DNA of 64,000 bases. It comes from Artocarpus heterophyllus. Lineage: Eukaryota; Streptophyta; Magnoliopsida; Rosales; Moraceae. Under the pieces are notes generated by a model that made no database searches, was not told where the DNA came from, and saw only the letters and a program-made list of their open reading frames with translations. Below are positions 36,011 through 46,160 of this stretch, piece after piece. A program made the position numbers and the translations under genes. The DNA is taken from assembly GCA_025403435.1 (NCBI GenBank), contig CM046330.1, forward strand, positions 21,970,239 to 22,034,238, in the 5' to 3' direction. Each line of letters begins with the position of its first letter. The first letter of the stretch is position 1.

Positions 36011-37510
36011 CTCATGCCTGGATGTTTATGGGATCGCAAACATCATTATGCATAAGTTCTAGAACCATTTCGGCCCTATTGTCCTTAGACCCAAATGGTC
36101 TTTTAGCCATTTTGCCCTCGAAACAAGATTCACATTGTGGTATAGATTTTACCTTTAAGTGACTTAAAGGTCCATCCCTTACCAACCTTTGAATCCTATT
36201 CAGGCTAATATGATCTAATCGTAAATGGCAAAGATAGGTCTTATTAGAATAAGAAGCCTTAAGTCTTTTTGAGTTATTATCATTAACCTCAGTGTTAAGC
36301 AATAAGTCCATCATAGGTTTGATAAAAAAATAGAATGTTTTGCATCCATCCATCATAGATAAAAGATTTGTTTTTATGAATCATCACTTTATTATTAAAA
36401 GAAACTGAATAAGAGTCTTTAAATAAACAAGCTATAGATATTAAATTCCTTTTAAGTCTAGGAACATAAAAGCAATCGAACAAAACTAAAATCCTATAAT
36501 TATCAAAGTGAAGAAGGACGTCTCCCATTGCTTTAGCTAATACCAAGGATCCATCGCCCATCAGAAGTGAGAAGTTTTCATGCAACAGACTTCTCGTTTC
36601 TTTGAACCCCTGCAAAGAAATACAAACATGATTAGTTGCTCTAGAATCTATGACCTAGGTGTCACTTGATTCTTCAACCAAACAAGTTTCAATAACCAAA
36701 AGACCACACTTACCTCCTAGAGTAAGGAAGTCCTCCACAAGAAAAAGCACTTCAACTTCTTTGGGTTCTTCTTTTTTTTTTTTTCTTATTCTTGCTTCTT
36801 GTAAGAATAGAAGACTTCCCTTTCTTAGCCTTCTGCTTCCTTCTATTCTCTGAGTTAGGATTGAAACTGGATGCAGTCACCAAGTTGGCTTTGCCACCCG
36901 TAAGAGTTTCCTAGATTAGATTTTCAAAGTTTTGTAACTGCTTCATTAACTTCATTAAGGTCACATCTTGTCTATTGCTCAAATTGTATGAAGCTCTAAA
37001 CCGGATGAACTCCTTTGACAAAGATTGAAAAACCATAGTCATCTGTGACTCAACATCAATATCAGCTCCATGGGCTTGAGCCTTAGCGAGGTAACCCATC
37101 ACCAACATCATATGCCCATTCACAAATGTTCCTGGTCTTTGTTTGCAATTCAAAAATTTCTAAAGCATCCCTTGCCGTTTTGTTATGGCTTGGCCTTCAA
37201 ACATGTCTTCAAGATTATCCAAGATTTGTTTCATAGTCCCATAATCTTCATGTTGAGCCTGCAGTATGTTATTCATACTAGCCATAACATAACATCAGGC
37301 CTGATCATTAGCATTTTTTTAGCAATCATACGCTTAGATTTGCTCATTAGTGGATTCCCCAATAGGTTCGAGAGGACACGGTGTTGTTAATACAAATTTT
37401 AGTATCTCAAAGGCTAAGACAATATTCAGGTTCCTCTTCCAATCATTATAAGTCTCACTGGTTAATTGGCTTTTATCAAGTATCAAAGATAAAGCGTTTT
37501 GGAATTATTT
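36011..37510 (-). pseudogene. Element E gag, protease and integrase zinc region remnant
   Basis: Gag (about 37500-36910) keeps the family block with YDxWK-like, NVNVLQAQHEDY-like and LNCKQRPGTFVNGHMMLVMGYLAKAQ. The protease site reads D-S-R (36640-36648) instead of D-S-G. The integrase zinc region (36240-36110) has HLRLDHISLNRIQRLVRDG (the glycine before the second histidine is aspartate) and CESCFEGKMAKRPFGS. Frames are broken by stops. The first gag codons are lost to the inserted segment at about 37502. Confidence 0.75.
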
Positions 37511-38390
37511 TTATTCCAAGTCTAAATCACATGTTTCAGTTCTTTTTCTAAAATTCCAAAATCATAATATTTACATACATATACTTTTTTAAAATGTTTT
37601 AAGATGAGAAAACACATTTCACAAACAATTCACTTGAAGCACGTTCATCTCAAGATTATGGCAATTTGGCCAATACAATATAATTTAAAACATGGTTACT
37701 AAGAAATGGATTAGAAATCCTACCTCTCATGTTTACGAATAATCTCTTAGTCTTGAGACCAATTAATGATAGATTCACACAACCTTAACCTTAAGGTGTA
37801 TTTAAAGAGAATCAAAACAAAAGCTCAACATATAACCATATTTACAAGTCAATCATATGCTAATACATTTACTAGTATACCTTTAAAATTTTATGCAATT
37901 CGAAGACATGATGCAAGTTTGTTTAAAATAAATAAAAATCACATTCTATTCTAAATTTTGTTTAAAATTAATTCATGAATCAAAGAGGTTTAAGAAGGGT
38001 TAAAAATCACAAAAAAAAAAACAAGTTTTCCTGGTATGCTGATCCTCGAGACCATCCTATAGCTTTTTCGGAGCATGAAAGCCCTTTAGAGGGGCCACAA
38101 CTGGCTAGTCGGTGTAGAGAAAGGCAACTGACTTGCTGCGTTCAACACCTAGAAAATTCTAGGAATCGGTATTTGAACCCTTTAAGCTCCAAGCTTGATT
38201 CAAGACCCTTTTTTTCATATCTCAAAGCATAAGAAATGTACAAAAATGATTGATGAAACTATAAAAGTGTACATTTTATATGCCTGAAATCATTTATTTA
38301 TGCTCTTATTTCTCGTTAAATCCTCTAATTAATAGCATTTTTGTTTTAATAACTATTTTTGTGTGTTAATGTATAAATGTGTTTAAATAT
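37502..38390. mobile_element. Unidentified insertion of about 0.9 kb in the leader of element E
   Basis: F, G and H pass directly from the gag start (gataaagcgtttt) into leader sequence (aatcatataccaaacataagc). E has about 890 bp between the two. The insert contains a GC-richer part (38030-38210, cctggtatgctgatcctcgag and following) in AT-rich sequence. Clear terminal repeats and a target duplication were not found. It may be a solo LTR or another small element; no protein is recognised. Confidence 0.5.
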
Positions 38391-39960
38391 GTATCTACAA
38401 AAAAGAATCATATATCAAACATAAGCAAACATACCATAACAATTTAGTAAGATAACACAACCAAGTAAACAATCAATTGCGTTTATGTGTCAAAACCTTG
38501 AAAATATCACAACCTTACAATGATAATTCCTAACTCAGAATTCAACAAGCTGCCTGGGGGAGACTTGCCAAATTCAATTAGGAACACTGATACTCTCTTG
38601 ATTAATATATGCTATCCAAGATCCATCTGATCTAGTATATATTAATAATCATTTTCTTTAGCCATTAATTTTATTAACAGAGCTTCTAGGGTAGGTTAAT
38701 AATAAAATTAACGTGAGTGTATCACCATTGTTTCAACTATTTTATCCATGATCTATAATTGCCACCTAGGGGTATGCAACGATAAATCATGATAAAATAT
38801 CTTATCCTTTCGAAGATCCAACACGAAACAGGATGAAATCCCTTCCTAGGGGTCAGGACCACCATGTGCTGCCTCTAGACCAATGATGGAGGCCGTAGGT
38901 CCTCTCTTTGAAAACCTTCTTTCACTCATTCTTTTGAAACCAAGGTTTTATTTTAAAAACATGCATGAACAATTTTTAATGAGCAGCACTCCTTATTCTA
39001 TATAACATGTTATCAACATACATGGCAAAACATATTATAATGCATACAAGTAAAGCAATCATGCAAAGCCACAAGCAAAAAATAATAAATAATTGTAATA
39101 TTATGGTTTCACTATAGAGAAAAGACATTAAAGATTATAAGAGATCAATCGAAACACATTATCGATTCCTCATTCTTGAATCTTCAAGTTGTATCCGTCT
39201 TCATGTGGCATCCATCTTTAAGTCTTTAATCTTGCATCAATCAAATACTTCACTTTTTCAGTCATCACAAAATTTCATATCTCTTAGAATTGTCACAAAA
39301 ATAAAGTCAAAACTGCATCAAAAAACACACCTTTTCTAAAAAACCATAGCTCTCTATCGGCATGCTAATCTGTTAGGTCGGATTGTCGGTCATAAGCCAT
39401 CAGCCTATCGAACTTGGCAGTTAGACCTACCACCAGAGCTTGTTGAAATTTCACCCCACGGTGGCCTGTTATATTGGAGGTTTGACTTGCCAACTGAGCA
39501 AAAATCATGTTTTTCTAGAAAATTGTTTTTACGTAGTTTTTTAATCTTATTTTCAATAATTCAAAAATATAAAAATTTAAAGACTCAGGAAATACCTTTG
39601 GAACCATCTTCTAGATCAGTCTTTGTTTCGAATGATTATTTAATTACAAAATTTTTACAAATTTAAAAATAAAATAATAATTCTTAGACGGCGATGATAG
39701 ACTGCCATCTAATTACATGAAATACCTAGATACACGTTCTAACCTCTACGGAACCATAATCGGCACAAATAATTAATAATTTAATCAACTATAATTAATT
39801 AATATACATTCGCCATATATTCTCATGATAACAAATAAATATATAAAAACCCTAGAGTGCCAACTCTCTGAAAAATTAAATTCAAGCACAGGAAAGATCA
39901 AGATCATATAATTTATATACATAGCATGATCACAAACTTGTAAATTGTCGTAAAAATCTT
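38391..39960 (-). other. 5' leader of element E
   Basis: Co-linear with the leaders of F and H. It has conserved blocks such as cctaggggtatgcaacgataaatcat, cctaggggtcaggaccaccatg and ggcc..aggtcctctctttgaaaacc. Decayed GC units (tcggcatgctaa, gtcggattgtcggtc, cctatcgaac, agacctaccacc) lie at about 39355-39480, the position of the unit cluster in H. Confidence 0.6.
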
Positions 39961-39973
39961 GGCTCTGATACTA
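39961..39973 (-). other. Primer-binding site of element E
   Basis: The minus strand reads TAGTATCAGAGCC, one base from TGGTATCAGAGCC, complementary to the 3' end of plant initiator methionine tRNA. It lies two bases inside the 5' LTR, as in element F (43673-43684). Confidence 0.75.
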
Positions 39974-39975
39974 AT

Positions 39976-40263
39976 TATTTGAAATCGAGTATGTAATGGA
40001 ATTTTCAAAAAATTTTAAATCAAAGTATTTTTTAAAACACAAATTTGACATACTATATACATAAATTAATCATAAATCTTAGTAACCTTTTATGCTGATG
40101 AGCTCCTACAATCAGTGAAGAGAAAGGCCTTCTATAAGAGCCTCAACCAACTAATCTTTTTTGTTTTTCTTTATCCATGATTGAAATGTGTGTGGCCATA
40201 GGTTGTATAGCTCTTCCACCGGTGACTCTTATTCCAATCAATCTAGAAGACCCATAGCAAAGG
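39976..40263 (-). repeat. 5' LTR of element E, first 288 bp before element G
   Basis: Begins tatttgaaatc (for TGTTGG) next to the primer-binding site and is co-linear with the inner end of the other family-2 LTRs through cctcaaccaact and cttccaccggtgactct. It stops where the LTR of element G starts. The continuation was not found right of G, so it may have been deleted. Confidence 0.65.
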
Positions 40264-40655
40264 TGTTGAAAAAATAATATGCTACAAAAATTTAAAATTT
40301 TTATACTAGAGTATTTTCCAAAACACAAGTTTAACACGTTATATACATAAATTAATCAGATTTTACTAACCTTTAAATGCCAAGAAGCTCCTGCAATCTG
40401 TGAAGAGAAGAACGTTCCAGAAGAGCCACAACTAACTAGTCTTCTTTGCTATTCTCTAACCATGATCGGAGTGCGTGTGGGCGCACGTCATACAACTCTT
40501 CCTTGGTGACTCTCCTTCCAACCAATTGAGAAAATCTAAAACTAAGGTTCATGATTTGTGAACAATAGCTCTCAAAGAGTTTTGAGAGACTCTTAGACTA
40601 GAGTGCTCACTCTTAATTTCTCAACTGATCTAAATAACTATGAGTACTCACTTCT

Positions 40656-40663
40656 TATTTATA
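40656..40663 (-). promoter_or_regulatory. TATA box in the LTR of element G
   Basis: TATAAATA on the minus strand in CCTCTATAAATAAGAAGTG, aligned with the TATA boxes of E, F and H. Confidence 0.55.
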
Positions 40664-40768
40664 GAGGCCATCTCCTAGGCTGGTCATTATCCGATAAGGC
40701 CTCAAATTTGAGTTTGGATTAGTTTATGAGTCAAAATCGATGTAATCAGATTCTGTCTCTAACTACCT

Positions 40769-40805
40769 TGGTTGACCGCACCTAGTATACCATGGTTGAC
40801 AGCGC
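40769..40805. repeat. GGTTGACC-type units in the LTR of element G
   Basis: ggttgaccgc and catggttgacagcg, about 24 bp apart, occupy the place where E and H carry GGCAGGCCGAAC-like units. They resemble the GGTCGACC-type units of F. They lie about 105-150 bp upstream of the TATA box. Confidence 0.6.
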
Positions 40806-41678
40806 TGTCGCTGATCCTTGAGTTTGAATCTAATTTAAACTCTACAGGTTGATCCGATAGATCCTATCTCAACCAATTGAATAAATCCTATCTTATTGGT
40901 TTTGGGTATCTTTCATAGAGCCTCAATTTTAATTCAAATAACCCAATTGAGAAGTTATGTGATTAAAATAGTCATATACAGATAAACCTATATAAATAAG
41001 ATATTATTTAGAATAATTCAACATATTTATCTTGAATTAATTTACCAAATTAATTCAATCAATAAACCAACATGTTTATCTTGAATTAATTACAAAATTA
41101 ATTCAACCGATAAATTACCGTGAATTATTAAATCCAATTAACTTGAATGTTAGCCGATCCAATAATTTAACATAAGTCATTGATTTATTGGAAAAGCACG
41201 CCGTATCATTACAGGATTTATTATGAGCTAGCAAAAGGGACCTGATGGACCTATATAGTTTAAGCTCCTAATAATTATAAAACTCAATATCCCAGATATA
41301 CGTTTCATAATTATCAACTCTAATGCTACTCCACTAAAAGCTTAGAGCTGCACTCTCGAAGTATATAAAATTACGAGGCCTAAATGGTAAGTCTTTATAA
41401 CGTATTATAATGCATTGTATCCCCATAAGATATCCATAATTAGCTTAAGGATAAATTCTTTTTTGCCATCCTGATTATTTTTCTCTTATGTTCCATTATC
41501 TCACCATCAAAAAACTTACCATCCAAAGACAGTATACTATTTAGTTACACCTATGTATCTAAATGGTTGAGCGCTCCAACCTTCCAATTATAGGATAATG
41601 CACATAAAAGGATATTATCGACTCCTAAAGAGGGGCTCTAAATTTTGTATTTATGAATAATAGGTCTGCACTATTAAC

Positions 41679-41683
41679 AGTCT
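41679..41683. other. Target-site duplication of element F, left copy (cagtc)
   Basis: cagtc precedes the LTR start of F and is repeated at 50726-50730. Joining 41683 to 50731 restores a continuous family-2 LTR (ctattaacagtc followed by atgtctttaacgtactgg), as seen in E and H. Confidence 0.9.
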
Positions 41684-43670
41684 ATTAGACAAGCATGCCC
41701 TAAGTAGTAAAAATATAATATGTTTTTTAAGACATTTATATCAATAAACAATTTATTTATTATTTATTTACCAAATCTTATCCTTTTTACGTTCATATTT
41801 GTTAAATGTATGATAAGCAAATAAAAGTCTGAGACTGTCGGTCTAAACCTTTTAAGAATCAGGCATATGATGGGCAGATTATGTGGAAAACATGATTCTA
41901 AAGGTGATGGTCTAAATTATAAGATCTGTAATTGATGAAATAAAGTTAGGCACTTTATTCACTCAAAGATTGTTATGTTGTCTATATCCCTAATGGGAGT
42001 GGTTTGTCTCGACCATCAGAGGTGGACTCCGTGAATAACAACATTGGTGGATTATCATATGTGATGATGCATTGGATTGACACTTAAAGTAAATTGATTT
42101 GGCCTAATAATTCTATCTTGGCAAATCAATTCACTTTAAACAATCATATGTGTTGTATCTTAATCCTAAGATGAACAGTGGGCCTATTGTCTTGACTTAT
42201 ATCTTTTGATGTACTAGAGGGTGACATCCACATTTTATGTTGGTATGTATGCCGGTACATTAAAGGCATGACTCTTGATAACATAGACTTGTTATTCATA
42301 GATACAAAATCTATAGCTCCTCTTTAGGAGTCGTTGATATCCTCTCATATGCGTTATCCTGTAATTGAAAAATTGGAGCGCTTAACCATTGGGATACATA
42401 GGTGTAACCAAATGTTATACTATCTTTGGGTGGTAAGTTTTCCAATAGTGAGATAAACGAAAGAGAAATATAATCAGGAAGGTAACACAAAATTTATCCT
42501 TAAGCTGATTATGGATAATCCTATGGGGATATGACATATCATGATATGTCATAGAGACTTAGCTATTCGGGTTCGTAATTCTATGTACTTCGAGAAAGCA
42601 ACTCTAAGCTTTAAGTAGAGTAGCGTTAAAGCTGATAATTATGAAATGTATATCAAGGATATTGGGTTTCATAATTATTAGGAGCTTGAACTATATAGGT
42701 CCATATGGTCCCCTTTGCTAGCTCACAAAATCCTATAACGATGCAGCGGGCTTTTCCAATAAATGGGTGAGTAATGTCAAATTATTAGATTGGCTAAAAT
42801 TTGACATAATTGGATTTAATAAGTCTTGTTAATTTATCAGTTGAATTAATTCTATAATTAATTTAAGATAAACATATTGGTTTATCGATTGAATAAATTT
42901 GGTGAATTAATTCAAGATAAATATGTTGAATTATTGTAGATAATATCTTATTTGTATGGGTTTATCGGGATATGATTATTTTAATTAGATAACTTCTCTA
43001 TTGGATTATTTAAATTAAAATTGGGACTCTATCAAAGATACTCAGAACTAATAAGATAGGAATTATCTAATAGGTTAAGATAGCATCTATCGATCAACCT
43101 TGGATTCAAATCAAATTCAATTTAGGCATCTATGACGGCGAGGTCTTTGTATCACGGTCAACTGCGGCTATCAAACTTCGAGTCTGATTATGTGGATTTA
43201 AATTTGAGACAGATTCAAACTCAAATTTTGAGGCCTTATCAGATAATGATTGACCCCAAGTCTGACCTCTATAAATAGAGAATGAGTTTTCTTTGTTATT
43301 TAGATTAGTTGAGAAATCTAAAGTGAGTTCTCTGCCAGTGAGACTCTGAAACTCGCCAATGAGCTGTTGTTCACAAATCATGAACTATAGTTTTGGGTAT
43401 TTCTCAATTGGTTGGAAGGAGAGCCACCTATGCAAGAGCTGTATGAGTGTGCCCATACAAACACCAATCGTGGATAGAGAATAATAGAGAAGGCCAGTTG
43501 GTTGAGGTCCTTTTGCAACGTCCTTTCTCTTCATCAATTGCGGGAGCTTTTCGGCAAACAAGGTTAGTAAGATCTAGTTAATTTATGCATATAGCATGTC
43601 AAATTTGTGTTTTGAAAAATACTTTAATATAAAAATTTTTAAAATTCCACTACGTACTACTTTTCCAACA
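41684..43670 (+). repeat. 5' LTR of element F
   Basis: Starts TATTAGACA (the 3' LTR has TGTTAGACA) and ends TTTTCCAACA. It contains a TATA box (43270-43277) and, 100-140 bp upstream, the decayed motif region at 43128-43170 (acggtcaactgcggc). Confidence 0.85.
43270..43277 (+). promoter_or_regulatory. TATA box in the 5' LTR of element F
   Basis: TATAAATA in ctctataaatagagaatgag, the expected promoter of the element's genomic RNA. Confidence 0.6.
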
Positions 43671-43672
43671 AT

Positions 43673-43684
43673 TGGTATCAGAGT
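43673..43684 (+). other. Primer-binding site of element F
   Basis: TGGTATCAGAGT, two bases after the LTR end CCAACA; it matches initiator Met-tRNA except for the final base. Confidence 0.8.
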
Positions 43685-45299
43685 CATGGTTTTTACATAA
43701 ATTTTTGAGTTTGTGATCATGCTATATGTATAAAACATGTGATCTTGATCTCTCCTATGTTTGAATTTAATTTTTACAAAGTTGGTACTCTAGGTTTCTA
43801 CATATTTTTATGTTGTCATGGATTATATGGTGAATGTCCATTAATTAATTATTGTTGATTAAATTATTATTTAATTATTAATTAATTAATTAATTTATGC
43901 CGGTTATGGTTCTTTAGAGGTTAGAATGTGTATCTAGTTTTCACATAATTAGATGGAGGACTATCATCTCTGTCTAGGATTTATTAGTTAATTTTAAATT
44001 TATAAGAATTTTGTAATGAAATAATTATTCGGAGAAGACAAATCTGAAGAAGTATATAGAAGATGGATGATAGTGTTCTATAGGTATTTCCTGAGTCTCT
44101 GATTTTATGTTTTTGAATTGTCAAAAATAAAATTAAAAAAATGTCCTTAAATTTATTTTCTAAAAATTCTGCTTAGGTGAGGGCATGGTCGACGACGATA
44201 CACATAGTGCGGTCGACCGCAACTGCACGAGGAAGAATGGTGGCTTTGGCGGCAGGCCGACTGTGGATGGGTGGTCAACCATGATATACATACCGTGGTT
44301 GACCACGTCACTATTAGGCCGCATTTAAAAATTCAACAGGCTGGTAGAAGGCTATGTTTTTCGGGAAAAGGTGGGTTTTTTGGTGTTGTTTTAATTTTAT
44401 TTTTGAAACAATTCTAAGAAACATTAAATTTGGATATGACCAAAAATATGGAGTTTGTGATTTATGTGGGATTGAAGACTTGAAGATGGATATTACATGA
44501 AGAAATATACAATTTGAAGATTCAAGGATGAAAAATTGATAATATTTTGATTATTTTCTTGTAAGCTTTGTTTTCTTTTCTCTAAGGTGGAAGCATAATA
44601 TTACAGTTATTTATTATTATTTTGCTTGTAGCTTTGCTTGTTTGCATTATAATATGATTTTCCATGTGTGTTGATAACATGTCATATAGAATAAAGAGTA
44701 CCATTCATTTAAAATTGTTCATGCATGTTCTTAAAATAAAACCTTGATTTCAAAAGAATGAGTGGGAGAAGGTTTTCGAAGAGAGGACCTACGGCCTCCA
44801 TCGTTAGTCCATAGGTAGCACATGGTGGTTCTGACCCCAAGGAAGGGATTTCATTATGTACCGGATTGGGTCTCTAAGAGGATAATTTACTTTAGTATGG
44901 TTTATCATTCATCACAATAAGGTGATGATAATAACCATGGATAAAGTAGTTGAAATGATGGTTATATACTCATGTTAATTTTATTATTAATCTCCCCCAG
45001 GAGCTCTATTAATAAAATTAATGGCTAAAGAAACGATTATTAATATATGCTGGATCATATGGGTCCTAGATCGCATATATTAATCAGGAGAGGATCCATG
45101 TTTCTAATTGAATTTGGCAAGTCTCCCCAAGGCGGCTTTCTTGAATTCTGAGTTGGGAATTATCATTGTAAGGTTGTGATTTTTTTAAGGTTTTGACACA
45201 TAAGCGCATTTGTATATTTTACATGATTGTGTTATCTTACTAAACTGTTATGATATATTTGCTTATGTTTGGTATATCATTCTTTATTATAGATTAAAA
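43685..45299 (+). other. 5' leader of element F
   Basis: About 1.6 kb without reading frames, co-linear with the leaders of E and H in reverse orientation. It holds palindromic GC units at 44188-44318, mainly ggtcgac, gcggtcgaccgc, ggcggcaggccgac, ggtcaacc and ggttgacc. Downstream come the conserved blocks with aggacctacggcctcc and gtctccccaaggcgg. Confidence 0.65.
44188..44318. repeat. GGTCGACC-type unit cluster in the leader of element F
   Basis: Five or six short palindromes related to ggtcgacc/ggttgacc, with one ggcaggccgac unit of the other type among them. This is the same leader position as the GGCCTGCCG cluster of H (63585-63800). Confidence 0.65.
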
Positions 45300-46160
45300 A
45301 TGTCTAAAATAGCTCTATCTTTGATACTTGACAAAAACCAATTAACTGGATAGAATTTTAATGATTGGAAACAGAACCTAAAAATCATCTTATCCTTTGA
45401 GGAACTGACATTTGTGTTAACCATACTGTGTCCTCTCGAGCCTACGAGAGATTCCACTAATGAACAAATCCAAACATATAATCGCTGGAAAGATGCTAAT
45501 GATTAGGCCCGCTGCTATGTTATGGCTAGCATGAATAACATGTTGCAGGCTCAACATGAAGATTATGAGATTGCGTAGTAGATCTTTGATAATCTTAAAG
45601 ACATGTTTTGAGGCCAAGCCCTAACAAAGCGGCAATGGGCACTTCAGAAACTTTTGAACTGCAAGGAAAGACCGAGGACATCTGTCAAGGAGCAAATGAT
45701 GTTGGTCATAGGCAACCTTACTGAGGCTTAAGCCCATGGAGTTGATATCAACGCCAAGTCATTGATGACTATGGTTTTTTGGACTCTGTCAAAGGAGTTC
45801 ATGCCGTTTAAAGCTTATTTGAGCAATAGATAGGATGTGACCTTAACGAAGTTGATAAGGTAGTTACAGGAGTTTGAAAATCTAATAAGGGAAACTCCTG
45901 CTAGCGGAGAGGTTAACTTAGCAGGTGGATCTAGTTCCAATCCTAATCCAAGGAATGGAAGGAAGCCAAAGGCTGAGAATGGAAAGGTTGAGCACATAAA
46001 GAAGAATTGCAAGGACTTTCTTTCCAAATGAGGTAGGTGTAATCTTCTGGAAACTTGTTTGGATGAAGAATCAGGTAACACTTGGGTCATAGATTCTAGA
46101 GCAACTAATCATGTTTGTGTTCTTTAGATGGATTCTAGGAAACGAGAAGTTTACTTTGTG
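45300..46160 (+). pseudogene. Element F gag and protease remnant
   Basis: The start codon at 45300 gives MSKIALSLILDKNQLTG. Downstream blocks include YNRWKDAND, ARCYVMASMNNMLQAQHEDYE and TSVKEQMMLVIGNLTEA, with several stops. The zinc knuckle is truncated: only KVEHIKKNC remains and the first two cysteines are missing. The protease site is D-S-R (46092-46100), not D-S-G, and two frame breaks follow shortly afterwards. Confidence 0.75.

Larger units (their letters stand above)
32116..40263 (-). mobile_element. Element E: Ty1/copia retrotransposon (family 2), minus strand
   Basis: 3' LTR at 32116-33575, gag-pol remnant on the minus strand to about 37510, a leader interrupted by an unrelated segment of about 0.9 kb, an initiator-Met-type primer-binding site at 39961-39973, and the first 288 bp of the 5' LTR (39976-40263), where element G begins. 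The 3' LTR lacks about 560 bp next to the polypurine tract. The family is distinct from B/C but belongs to the same broad copia lineage. Confidence 0.8.
40264..41683 (-). repeat. 3' LTR of element G, inner part
   Basis: Starts TGTTGAAAAAATAATATGC (LTR end on the minus strand) and runs to the target-site copy cagtc (41679-41683), where F is inserted. It includes the TATA box at 40656-40663 and the ggttgaccgc / ggttgacagcg units at 40769-40805. Confidence 0.8.
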
